A stretch of DNA of 64,000 nt from Limnohabitans radicicola (lineage in GTDB: Bacteria > Pseudomonadota > Gammaproteobacteria > Burkholderiales > Burkholderiaceae_C): positions 124,001-188,000 of the forward strand of contig NZ_JACYFT010000002.1 in the NCBI RefSeq assembly GCF_014837235.1, in the 5' to 3' direction. How positions within the stretch are numbered: position 1 is the stretch's first letter; each line of letters starts with the position of its first letter. Of this stretch, positions 26,391 through 34,289 are shown one piece after another. The translations under genes and the position numbers were made by a program. The notes under the pieces are model-generated. The model was not told where the DNA came from. It worked only from the letters and a program-made list of their open reading frames with translations, and made no database searches.

Positions 26391-28241
26391 TCAGGGGCCA
26401 TCTGTCCACGCCATCTGAAGGATCTGGCAGTCGCCCGCAATGACCAGCCACCGGCCCTCGCGTTCGAGAACGCGTCCGGTCCCCTGGGTGATCAGCGGTG
26501 CAGCCTGGAGGCGGCCTTGGGGGATCTGCCAGGTCATTTGATCCAGTGTGCTGTCGCTGCTGGCTGTGATGGTGTTCAGGCGTGTGCTGGCATTGCGGCG
26601 GAACTGCCACTCGGCCGTCATTCGCTGGTTCTGGAAGTCTGAAAGTTCGCCCATGCTGTACCAGCGAAATCGGCCTTGCTGCTGCAATTCTTGGGCGCTG
26701 GTGTTCAAAGTCTCGAGGGTGTGTTTGTAGGCTTTGGAAATGGGGGGGTGAAAGTAAAAAAGTCGGGCGATACCCTCGCGGCTCACATGCACCAGCAAGT
26801 CTTCGATGAATTCAGTGATTTCACTTTCCTGGATCTGGTGCGTACTCAACTCGTCCATGGTGGCGATTTGTTTGAAGTTCGAGATGGGAAAAGTCCACAG
26901 GCGTGTGGCGCTTGAGCGCCGGCCCTGGATGTAGGAACGTGTTGGGCCCAGTCCTGTATCAGAGGTCGAGTAATAGGCTTTGAATGCGTGTGCGCTGAGC
27001 CAATCGGTGACCCAGTCAGGTTGGTTGCCCATGGGAGCCGAATAACTGATGACCCGCTCACCGATGGCCAGACTGACCGCTTCGTGGTTCAGACGCAAAA
27101 AAGGTTCAAACCGATCCCGGTTGTCTTGCGTGACGCCGTAACCAAAGATGTTGTGGATCCATCCTCCGTGGTTGCCGATCTCATGTCCCTTGGCATGCTG
27201 CCTTTGGAGGAAACCCTGCATCCAGGGGTTGTGGGGCAGGTCGATCCCCAGGTGGTCGCCTGGGGCGTAGGCGTCCGGTCCGGCCGTGATGTGGATGGCG
27301 TAGGGGCCTTGATCGAACCATCCGGATTGTTCGAGCGCCTCGAGATGGTTTTGTGCGGCATTAGAGTCCACGTGCAGGTTCAACACCATCCCTCCCTGGG
27401 CTCCTGGTGTGCTGGCCAGGGTGGGTTGTCGCACCATGGTCACGGCAAAGTGCGACAGCAAACGGTGCAGCAAATAGCTGTCTGTCTGTGTTTTCAGGTA
27501 GCCCAGCGGCAAGTTGGCAAACAGCACGGCACCTTGGCCAAACGGGTGTGTTGCCACAACGGTATCGCCTTGCGCTGACTTCACCAATGTGTCGCCGCCC
27601 TCAAGTGCTTGTGTGCGAAAGTGGCTGTAGTTGAGTGTCTTGTAACCATAGGTCGTGAGTTCACCCCAAGCGGATGCACCACGGTCTGCGAAGTCGAGTT
27701 TTCCAGGTTGTATGGCCAGCGCCTTTTCGGCCATGCGTGAGACATACACCGGTCCTTGGGCCGTGGTGTCATCACCCATTTGGTCGTAAAGGGCATAAGC
27801 GCTACCCACAAGTGCAGACAGCCTGGACTGGGGCGCCGCATAAGTGCCTTGTTGCGGGTTGAGCAAGGCTGCATCAAATGCCACCAGCAGGTGCCCACCT
27901 TTTTGAACATATTGGTAAAGCGCAGCGACCAGCACGTCGGAGGCCTGCCGATGCACGGTGTCGGGCAAGACCACACCCGCCAGCACCTGGTGGTTGGCCA
28001 GCGCCTTCACAAAAACATCATCGGTCATGGTTTGGAGGGCAATCCCTTCTTCCCGCGCCGCGTCCAGCCAGGCGTGCGTGGCGGGATGGCTGGATGCTTT
28101 GGCGTCGGGCAGCAGCAAGACCACGCCCGCATCGACGGCGGCAGGGCCGCTGCTGGCCTGCCGCTGTGTGATGGCCCAGCTGGTCAGGGCTGCAGCGGCC
28201 ATCAGACCGGACAGCAGCCAAGTACGGATCGTCAGGGTCAT
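26391..28241 (-). CDS. Polysaccharide-deacetylase-like exported protein (616 residues)
   Basis: The N-terminal hydrophobic segment (TWLLSGLMAAAALTSWA) is a signal peptide or anchor. Residues about 35-260 resemble a glutamine-amidotransferase/ThuA-like fold ('AGVVLLLPDAKA', 'LVAFDAALL', 'GQGAVLFANLPLGYL'). Residues about 290-530 look like a divergent NodB-type deacetylase: 'MVLNLHVDSNAAQ' (H-x-D motif), 'GHEIGNHGGWIHNIFGYG' (metal His pair) and 'ISYSAPMGNQPDWV' (the RxPxG-like loop). The C-terminus is a small beta domain. A 754-residue paralogue is encoded at 34.3 kb. The likely role is removal of acetyl groups from a periplasmic amino-sugar polymer. Activity is inferred. The start at 28241 overlaps the previous stop by 4 bases. 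Confidence 0.72.
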   Translation of the reverse strand: MTLTIRTWLLSGLMAAAALTSWAITQRQASSGPAAVDAGVVLLLPDAKASSHPATHAWLDAAREEGIALQTMTDDVFVKALANHQVLAGVVLPDTVHRQASDVLVAALYQYVQKGGHLLVAFDAALLNPQQGTYAAPQSRLSALVGSAYALYDQMGDDTTAQGPVYVSRMAEKALAIQPGKLDFADRGASAWGELTTYGYKTLNYSHFRTQALEGGDTLVKSAQGDTVVATHPFGQGAVLFANLPLGYLKTQTDSYLLHRLLSHFAVTMVRQPTLASTPGAQGGMVLNLHVDSNAAQNHLEALEQSGWFDQGPYAIHITAGPDAYAPGDHLGIDLPHNPWMQGFLQRQHAKGHEIGNHGGWIHNIFGYGVTQDNRDRFEPFLRLNHEAVSLAIGERVISYSAPMGNQPDWVTDWLSAHAFKAYYSTSDTGLGPTRSYIQGRRSSATRLWTFPISNFKQIATMDELSTHQIQESEITEFIEDLLVHVSREGIARLFYFHPPISKAYKHTLETLNTSAQELQQQGRFRWYSMGELSDFQNQRMTAEWQFRRNASTRLNTITASSDSTLDQMTWQIPQGRLQAAPLITQGTGRVLEREGRWLVIAGDCQILQMAWTDGP

Positions 28242-29062
28242 GGTGCCTCTCCAATTGCCTTGACTGGCATCGGCAAGCTGCTGGCCAGCCAGGCATAGAG
28301 CGCGATGAACACCCAAAGGTCAAAGAGTGTGCCGAAAGACAGAAACAGGATTGGCATGAACAAAGCCGATCCATGGGCCAGCAGCCAGGCATGCAGCAAC
28401 ACCTTGTGTGGCAGCATGCACGCAAAGTAGGCCAGTATCCCCAGGGGGACGAGGATTTTTTGTGTGCGTGAGGGTGTCAAAATGCCCCAGCCCAAGGCCA
28501 GCATGGGACCTGTGGCCAGCATCAGTCCGAAGCCCATGTCGAGCAATGCGTGCATGTGCTGGTTCACGGTGTACGGAAAGTGTGCGGGTGAAACCAAGAA
28601 AAAAATGCAAGCCGTGGCCTGGATCAGGCACAGCGCGCGGAGGATGACTTTCAGTGGGTGAAAACGATCACTGAAAAAAAAGGTGATCGTCCAGAGACCG
28701 ATCAGCCCCAGCCAGGTCCACGCCAAGGTCTGGCTGGAGGGCATGAAGGTGCCGTCGAATGGCGTGTCCCAGAAGCGGCCATGACGTGTGTCCATGGCAA
28801 AGCTGTGGATGGGCAGCTCCAGTCGGGCAGACCACAGTGCGATCACCCGGGTCCACCAGTGCATCAGTTGGGGTTTGAGCATCAACACAGCGAGCAGCGG
28901 CAGACTGGACAACAGCGTCCATTCAAGCAACAGCGCTGCGACGCGATGGCGTTGGCTCAGCCCAGTGGGTCGGTCGGGTGCCATGGTCGGCCCCTGTGGT
29001 ACAGCAGCCGTGAAATCCGCCGCCTGAGTGGTGTTTTGTCGTTTCAAGGGCAGGCTGCTCAT
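28238..29062 (-). CDS. Polytopic inner-membrane protein of unknown function
   Basis: A 274-residue protein with a soluble N-terminus of about 45 residues and six or seven hydrophobic helices ('LLEWTLLSSLPLLAVLML', 'WTWLGLIGLWTITFFF', 'LCLIQATACIFFLVS', 'GFGLMLATGPMLALGWGI', 'LGILAYFACMLP' and the C-terminal pair). No recognised transporter or acyltransferase motif is visible. It is coupled by ATGA overlaps both to the YaiO-like gene before it and to the deacetylase-like gene after it, so it is almost certainly part of the same machine, perhaps in export or modification of the polymer. Confidence 0.68.
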   Translation of the reverse strand: MSSLPLKRQNTTQAADFTAAVPQGPTMAPDRPTGLSQRHRVAALLLEWTLLSSLPLLAVLMLKPQLMHWWTRVIALWSARLELPIHSFAMDTRHGRFWDTPFDGTFMPSSQTLAWTWLGLIGLWTITFFFSDRFHPLKVILRALCLIQATACIFFLVSPAHFPYTVNQHMHALLDMGFGLMLATGPMLALGWGILTPSRTQKILVPLGILAYFACMLPHKVLLHAWLLAHGSALFMPILFLSFGTLFDLWVFIALYAWLASSLPMPVKAIGEAP

Positions 29063-29874
29063 CGGAAGTCCTTGAAAACGGCCAGACTCAAACCGTTGCG
29101 GTCGTAATAAGGGTTGTGGTAGTTGTCCACGGTGACTTTGACACCCCAGTCCATACCGAGCCAGTGCTGGAGGGTCAGCGTTTTCTGCCGGCTCGCAAAC
29201 TGGGAGATGGAGCGGGCATCGCCCAGAGACTGGTAGCCCTCTTGTCCCCACCCATACCGGCCCGTGATCTGGGTTTTCTGGTGGCTTCCCCAGGTGAGGG
29301 CCATGAAATACTGCTGGGTCACGATGCTGCCGGGTTGGCTTTTCGTGCGTTTGGCTTGGGCTTGAACAACCCAGGGCGGGCCAAAGTAATACGTCAGTCC
29401 CATGCTGGCGTTGTCGTCCTGGTGCCCGTCAGGTGCACGGTAACGCCCCAGACCCAGGCTGCCCACCATTTGCCGTTCATCGAGAAATTTTCGATGGATG
29501 AAACCATCCACCCTGTACCTGGGCAAGTAAGGTGCGCCATCACCCGCGCCCACATTCAAGGCGCCATACCAGTCAGGAGAGAACACCCAGGTGTCGCCCA
29601 GGCCCAGGTAGTTGCCGTTCTCATTGAAACGATTCATGTTGATGGCTTCGGCGCTCAATTGGTGATGGCCCCATTGGTAAATGCCACGCAAACCGAATTC
29701 GCGCCATCGGTCATAGCCAGCGCTCAGCTGGTTCTGGTCTTCATAGATCTGCATGCTGTGCAGTCCCTTGTGCTCAGGGGAGGGCTCCACCAATTGCGCA
29801 TGGACGGTGCCGCCAGAGACCAGCAGCAAGGCAGTGGTGAGCTGAGACCAGAGATGGAGGTGTGTGTTTTTCAT
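29059..29874 (-). CDS. YaiO-like outer-membrane beta-barrel protein
   Basis: A 271-residue protein with a signal peptide (LTTALLLVSGGTVHA, cleavage before Q) and alternating beta strands ending in aromatic residues, finishing with 'RNGLSLAVFKDFR', a C-terminal Phe-x-aromatic/Arg pattern of outer-membrane barrels. Features such as 'WVFSPDWYGALNVGAG', 'GLTYYFGP' and 'TGRYGWGQEGY' resemble YaiO. In E. coli yaiO lies beside a family 2 glycosyltransferase and a deacetylase-type gene, a partner set like this one. It may form the export pore for the polymer. It starts 10 bases after wecB. Confidence 0.72.
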   Translation of the reverse strand: MKNTHLHLWSQLTTALLLVSGGTVHAQLVEPSPEHKGLHSMQIYEDQNQLSAGYDRWREFGLRGIYQWGHHQLSAEAINMNRFNENGNYLGLGDTWVFSPDWYGALNVGAGDGAPYLPRYRVDGFIHRKFLDERQMVGSLGLGRYRAPDGHQDDNASMGLTYYFGPPWVVQAQAKRTKSQPGSIVTQQYFMALTWGSHQKTQITGRYGWGQEGYQSLGDARSISQFASRQKTLTLQHWLGMDWGVKVTVDNYHNPYYDRNGLSLAVFKDFR

Positions 29875-29884
29875 GGTGTGCCAG

Positions 29885-31024
29885 TCAATGCATGCGGGTC
29901 AGGATGTCTGCAATCCTCTGGGACGACTGGCCGTCGCCAAACGGACTTTGGCTCAATTGCATGGATTGGTAGGTGGCCTTGTCGTTCAGAAGCTTCGATG
30001 CGTGTTCGACGATGCAGTCAGGGTCGGTGCCGACCAGCCAGGCCCCGCCAGCATCGACCAGTTCTTGTCGCTCCGTGCTTTCACGTGTGATCAGCACAGG
30101 CCTTCGGAGGGCCGAAGCTTCTTCCTGTATGCCGCCCGAGTCGGTCAATGTGAAATGGCAATGTGCCAGCAGGCTGATCAGCGATGGGTAGTTCAGCGGC
30201 TCGGTCAGGCACAAACGGTTGCGGCATTCGGCGGACAGTGCGTTGCATGCCGTGTGGATGTCTTGGCGCACATCCGGATTGGGGTGCATGGGCCAGACCA
30301 CCACCAGATCGTGGTGGCGCTTCAACAGTTCCCCAACAGCAGAGGCGATCAGCCGGATGGGTTGGCCCCAGTTTTCGCGTCGGTGGGCCGTGACCAGCAG
30401 CAACCGGGCTGGCAAGTGTTTGGCCAGGAACTGCAAAGCATCCGGTGCCAGCCCGGGATCCGGTTGCTCATGCAGCATGCGGCGCTTGACCCACAGTGCG
30501 GTGTCGATCACGGTGTTGCCGACTTCATGGATCTGATGCGCCGGGATGCCTTCATGCAGCAGATTGGCCGTGGCCTTTGGTGTGGGCGGAAAGTGCCAGC
30601 TCGCCAGTCTGCCGATGAGTTCCCGGTTTTTTTCTTCAGGGAAGGGTTCGGGCAGTCCTGTGCGCAAGCCCGCCTCGATGTGTGCAACTGGGATGTGACG
30701 AAAGTAGCCGACCATGGCGCCCACCAAGGCGCTGGCCGTGTCGCCCTGGACCAGCACCACATCAGGTTGGGCCCGTGCCACTTGTTCGTCCATGCCCTGC
30801 ATCAATTCGGCCGTCAGGTGAGACAAGGTCGGCACCTTGCGCTCGATGTGCATGTTGTAGTCGGGCGTCATGTCGAAAAAGCGGTAAAGAGCCTGCGCCA
30901 TGCCGTCATGCTGTCCGGTGTGCAGAACCCGAACGGTCTGGCCCCGTTCTTTGAGGGTCCGGTACACCGGCGCCATCTTGATGATTTCTGGGCGCGTGCC
31001 CATGCAGGCAAGGTAAGAGGTCAT
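29885..31024 (-). CDS. wecB: UDP-N-acetylglucosamine 2-epimerase (WecB)
   Basis: A 379-residue non-hydrolysing UDP-GlcNAc 2-epimerase, making UDP-ManNAc in the cytosol. The family motifs are 'ACMGTRPEIIKMAPVY' at the N-terminus, 'VAHIEAGLRTGLPEPFPEE' (catalytic Glu/Asp region), 'LVTAHRRENWGQP' and 'LTDSGGIQEEASALRRPVL'. Length matches WecB. No wecC-type dehydrogenase is in the window, so the precursor may be used directly as UDP-ManNAc or be oxidised elsewhere. The ATGA overlap with the preceding gene ties it to the operon and points to an amino-sugar polymer. Confidence 0.93.
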   Translation of the reverse strand: MTSYLACMGTRPEIIKMAPVYRTLKERGQTVRVLHTGQHDGMAQALYRFFDMTPDYNMHIERKVPTLSHLTAELMQGMDEQVARAQPDVVLVQGDTASALVGAMVGYFRHIPVAHIEAGLRTGLPEPFPEEKNRELIGRLASWHFPPTPKATANLLHEGIPAHQIHEVGNTVIDTALWVKRRMLHEQPDPGLAPDALQFLAKHLPARLLLVTAHRRENWGQPIRLIASAVGELLKRHHDLVVVWPMHPNPDVRQDIHTACNALSAECRNRLCLTEPLNYPSLISLLAHCHFTLTDSGGIQEEASALRRPVLITRESTERQELVDAGGAWLVGTDPDCIVEHASKLLNDKATYQSMQLSQSPFGDGQSSQRIADILTRMH

Positions 31025-31974
31025 GAACAGTCTTTCTGAGGCAATGCAGCATCGTTGGGGGAGGGGAGAATCTGTGCGACCACTTCGTCAGTGACCGTCC
31101 AGTGCGCGCTGTGGCGCAGGGGCAAGGCGTGCTGTTGCCAGCACTGCACGGTCTGCAGATCGCCGCGCTCCCAGGCGGTTAGGGCGATCAAGCCCCAAGG
31201 GAAGTCGCTGGCCATCTGGCTGAGCCAGCGGTGGCGGTGTTGTGCCATCCATCGCTTGTAAAAAGCCGATGCTCCACCGGGAATGGCAGGAAACTTCAGC
31301 AGCAGTGGGTACATCTGTGCCGTGGCGTCCGGGTAAAAAACCGCCATGGGGTGCGGGTGCGTCGCCTGGGTGCTGACCCGATACACCTGCAGCGCCTCAT
31401 CCCAGAACGTGTCCTGGATGGCCTGCGCCAGTGCTGGGCTTGGCTGGGTTGACCAGATTTCGAGGTTGTCCATCAGCAGGCTGTGGGGGATGTCGCGCGA
31501 CACCCTGTAAATTCCGGATCTGGGGTCTTGGAGCGCCCGCAAGGCCTGCTGGGTCCGTTTTTTCAGGATGGCCAGGTGCGGGGTTTTCAGTTGCTGGACA
31601 GGCACCGTTTTCAAGAAGGCCAGCCACAAGGCCAGCGAGGCATCTTCGGCATCGGCCGACTTGCATTGCGCCCAGCCCAGACCTGTTTTGCAGTAGCGCC
31701 CCAGCTGCCCTGTGGCCAGGTGGTGTGTGGCCAGCCAGTGGGTCCACAGAGGGGCCAGATGGGCAATGTCGAGCCCATGCGCTTTGGCCAGCAACAGGGC
31801 CTGCAAGGCGAAATAGGGGTCGACCGTGTCGCCCCCGTGCTGCACGGTGATGGCCCCAGTGTTGTCCATGTAGCCATTCAGATTCAATGCTTTGCTCTGA
31901 CCCAGACCGGGGATGCTCAAGGCCAGGCAGAGGGTGAGCTGGGTCCAAAAGCCTGGCATGGTTCCGACGTTCAT
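31021..31974 (-). CDS. Exported hydrolase-like protein of the polysaccharide locus
   Basis: A 317-residue protein with a signal peptide (FWTQLTLCLALSIPGLGQSKA). The mature part is helical with a repeat-like pattern ('YFALQALLLAKAHGLD', 'TGQLGRYCKTGLGWAQCKSA', 'DASLALWLAFLKT', 'SGIYRVSRDIPHSLLMDNLE'), as in alpha/alpha-barrel glycoside hydrolases or lyases. It shares a diverged 'YPxATxQ..P' segment and a 'PW...A..RGD' segment with the last gene of the operon. The ATG at 31974 overlaps the bactofilin-like stop by 4 bases. An upstream in-frame ATG is less likely. A possible role is trimming or degrading the polymer in the periplasm. Confidence 0.68.
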   Translation of the reverse strand: MNVGTMPGFWTQLTLCLALSIPGLGQSKALNLNGYMDNTGAITVQHGGDTVDPYFALQALLLAKAHGLDIAHLAPLWTHWLATHHLATGQLGRYCKTGLGWAQCKSADAEDASLALWLAFLKTVPVQQLKTPHLAILKKRTQQALRALQDPRSGIYRVSRDIPHSLLMDNLEIWSTQPSPALAQAIQDTFWDEALQVYRVSTQATHPHPMAVFYPDATAQMYPLLLKFPAIPGGASAFYKRWMAQHRHRWLSQMASDFPWGLIALTAWERGDLQTVQCWQQHALPLRHSAHWTVTDEVVAQILPSPNDAALPQKDCS

Positions 31975-32720
31975 GTCACGTTCCCGCATGTGCGGGCCCA
32001 GATCGATCCATGGACCCGGACGCCGGATGCGGTGGTGATGTGCTCTGCGCTGACGCTGGTGGCTTGCTGTGCTTGGCCCAGCACAACAGCGTTTCCGAGG
32101 GACAGGTGGTTTTCACAGACCACAGGCCCTTGCACCCTGCAATGGTTGTCCAGCGCCATGTTTTTCTCGCCCACGACGGCGCCAGTGACCACGGTGCGTG
32201 GCGCCAGTCGGATGTCACCATGGGCCTTGATGTCGCCTTCGATCAGGCAGTCAGGCTCAACCGACAAGGCGCCCGTGACCACCAGCGGACCCTTGAGGCG
32301 GTGGGCAGCAGGTATACGGCAGTCGCCCTCTACCCGCCAGCCATGGCCCCAGGCAGTGGCATGGGGCAGGTGATGCAGGTCGACGTGGCGTGCCTCAGAG
32401 GTGTGGGGGGGCGCGTCAGCGAAGCCAGAATGCATCTCACCAAAATCGATGCGCGGTGCAGCGAGCTTTACAAAATGGCTGCCTGGCAAGGCCTCGATGC
32501 TTTCGGTGGCTTCGATCAGTGGGCGCATGGGCATGTCGGCGGTCAGCCGGAAGTGCGGTACGGCCAGCAATTCGGCAGAAATTGCCTGGGGTGTCAGTGA
32601 CAGTGCGTCGCTGTCCTGAGGCCGCAGCCATTCCTTCCAAGCTGGGTAGAGAGGCGCCAGCAGCAGCGCGGTGGTCACGGCCAGAAAAAGTCCGGCCCAG
32701 AGGGCGGGGTCATGGGTCAT
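31971..32720 (-). CDS. Membrane-anchored bactofilin-like protein
   Basis: A 249-residue protein with an N-terminal hydrophobic helix ('LWAGLFLAVTTALLLAPLYP'), a linker of about 100 residues and a C-terminal repetitive beta segment ('LKGPLVVTGALSVEPDCLIE', 'GDIKAHGDIRLAPRTVVTGA', 'VVGEKNMALDNHCRVQGPVV') resembling the right-handed beta-helix of bactofilins (polymer-forming cytoskeletal proteins). Bactofilins scaffold cell-surface synthesis in several bacteria. An anchored one inside a glycosyltransferase operon could cluster the synthase. It is coupled by ATGA to the glycosyltransferase gene before it and the hydrolase-like gene after it. Confidence 0.72.
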   Translation of the reverse strand: MTHDPALWAGLFLAVTTALLLAPLYPAWKEWLRPQDSDALSLTPQAISAELLAVPHFRLTADMPMRPLIEATESIEALPGSHFVKLAAPRIDFGEMHSGFADAPPHTSEARHVDLHHLPHATAWGHGWRVEGDCRIPAAHRLKGPLVVTGALSVEPDCLIEGDIKAHGDIRLAPRTVVTGAVVGEKNMALDNHCRVQGPVVCENHLSLGNAVVLGQAQQATSVSAEHITTASGVRVHGSIWARTCGNVT

Positions 32721-34090
32721 GGCGCCACCTGCGCTTGGTAACGAACGGTTTTGTGCCAGACCAGCTCCTGCCCTGTGAGACGGTCATGGATGCACGAAGC
32801 CAGTGCAGTGGAAATGACGGGAAGGGTACCCAGAAAATTCAACAGCTGGATCGGCAGCAAGCGAATGCGGTCCCGGTGGCCGTCCACCAGCACGGCGTAG
32901 GCCATTTGCAAAAAGGCGGCAAACCCGCCCATGACGGCGTAGCCCATGAGCACGGGCGCAGGGATGAAAAGCGTCACCGCTTCTGCCGCGTCCAGGTAAT
33001 ACAGTGTGATGGCCAAAAGCCAGCCCAGCACAAGCAGGGGTTGCATCAGGAAAATGTGCAACAGCAGCCAACCATCGATCCGCTCTCGTGACGTCACGAA
33101 AGGGCTGCGCAGCAGGGCCCAGGCTTGCCTCATCAGCACCTGGTTGTGCCCTTTGGCCCAACGGTGAACCTGACGCAAGCGAACGAACCATTCTTCCGGC
33201 ACCTCTTCGTGGCAGGCTGCAGCGTTGTTGTAGACCGTCTTCCAGCCGGCAATCAGCAGCCTGAATGTGATGTCGGTGTCTTCGGCCAAAACGTCGTCGC
33301 TCCAACCTCCGACGGCCTGCACGGCAGACAGCCGAACACCCCCCACGGTGCCGCCATACTGGGGCACGGCGCGCAGGTTCATGCGCGCCTGTTGATCGAC
33401 CTGGTAGCCTGCCGAGCGCTCCATGTCGAGCAGGCGTGTGAGCAGGTTTTTGCCCACATTGCGCGGCACCACGCGGCCCATGACCGCACCGACTTCTGGG
33501 TCGAAGAACGGCGCCACCAGCTGCCGGATCAGCGCTGACCCAGGGGTGTAGTCGGCATCGAAAATGACCGCGATGTCGCCTGCGGCATGCGCCATGGCGT
33601 CTTTGAGTGCAGCGGCTTTGCCAGCTTTACCCTGGGCGCGGTGAAAAGCCTCGATGCGCCCTGGCCAAGTCTGGACAAACGCATCCACAATGCTGGCGGT
33701 CTGATCGCTGGAGCGGTCGTTGACCACCACCACCTTGATGCGTTCCTGAGGGTAGTCCGATGCGAGCAAGGCGTTCAAATTGCTGGCGATGACTTTCTCT
33801 TCGTTGTGGGCTGCCACGAAGACCGTCACCATTGGCCAGGCGGCCTGATCGATGCCGGCATAGGGGTAACGGTGGGTGCCAAACACCCGATTGAGGGAAT
33901 AGACGCATTGCCGCGCGCCGTAGACCATCATGACCACCACCACAAGGGCCAGCGCGGCCGACAGCAGCACACTGCCTGGGCGCTGCGCCCATTCGTGCTG
34001 CCATGCCTGGGTTTGTGCAAGTGCCTGCAATGGCCATGTCTGCAAGGCCACACAACAGGGCAGAAGGCCGGCATGTCGATTCAGTCGCAT
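32717..34090 (-). CDS. Processive family 2 glycosyltransferase (PgaC/hyaluronan-synthase type)
   Basis: A 457-residue inner-membrane synthase. A hydrophobic helix near residues 42-62 precedes the GT2 domain: 'VFVAAHNEEKVIASNLNALL', 'VVVVNDRSSDQT', the DxD-type 'IFDADYTPGSALI', 'LAEDTDITFRL' and the processive signature 'RLRQVHRWAKGHNQV' (Q/RxxRW). Four C-terminal membrane helices follow, as in PgaC and NodC. It probably polymerises a UDP-linked hexosamine and passes the chain across the inner membrane. The ATG at 34090 has a poor ribosome binding site but overlaps a 12-codon leader ORF with a strong one. It is first in the operon. Confidence 0.88.
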   Translation of the reverse strand: MRLNRHAGLLPCCVALQTWPLQALAQTQAWQHEWAQRPGSVLLSAALALVVVVMMVYGARQCVYSLNRVFGTHRYPYAGIDQAAWPMVTVFVAAHNEEKVIASNLNALLASDYPQERIKVVVVNDRSSDQTASIVDAFVQTWPGRIEAFHRAQGKAGKAAALKDAMAHAAGDIAVIFDADYTPGSALIRQLVAPFFDPEVGAVMGRVVPRNVGKNLLTRLLDMERSAGYQVDQQARMNLRAVPQYGGTVGGVRLSAVQAVGGWSDDVLAEDTDITFRLLIAGWKTVYNNAAACHEEVPEEWFVRLRQVHRWAKGHNQVLMRQAWALLRSPFVTSRERIDGWLLLHIFLMQPLLVLGWLLAITLYYLDAAEAVTLFIPAPVLMGYAVMGGFAAFLQMAYAVLVDGHRDRIRLLPIQLLNFLGTLPVISTALASCIHDRLTGQELVWHKTVRYQAQVAP

Positions 34091-34119
34091 GGAAAACTCA
34101 TCGGTGAAGGAGAGGTCAT
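34081..34119 (-). CDS. Twelve-codon leader ORF overlapping the glycosyltransferase start
   Basis: ATG at 34119 follows GGAGG (34128-34132) at 8-base spacing. The frame MTSPSPMSFPCD stops at 34081, ten bases inside the glycosyltransferase gene, whose own ATG lacks a good ribosome binding site. Ribosomes ending here could restart at 34090. Reading frame and spacing are observed. Translational coupling is inferred. Confidence 0.4.
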   Translation of the reverse strand: MTSPSPMSFPCD

Positions 34120-34289
34120 CTTCCTGGCCTCCGTGATGGCGTTCAGGACGAAAACGCACACTCCACCCCCCAGGGTGTGCTGGCATACATGGGCTTGGCC
34201 AGCATGGTCCACTGCCGAACAGTCGGTGGGCGAGCTTTTTTTTACATTGACCCTTCGCCTGTTTTGGTGATCAGGCAAGGAGTGTGGTG

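Noticed and set aside
26011..26610. 199-residue version of the small polysaccharide-operon gene
   Set aside because: The first 100 residues lie inside the deacetylase-like gene in another frame. Only the last 94 residues have their own start signals and are not otherwise explained.
28238..29062. Exosortase or acyltransferase identity for the membrane protein
   Set aside because: No Cys/Arg/His exosortase triad and no MBOAT or acyltransferase-3 motifs could be seen, so the function is left open.
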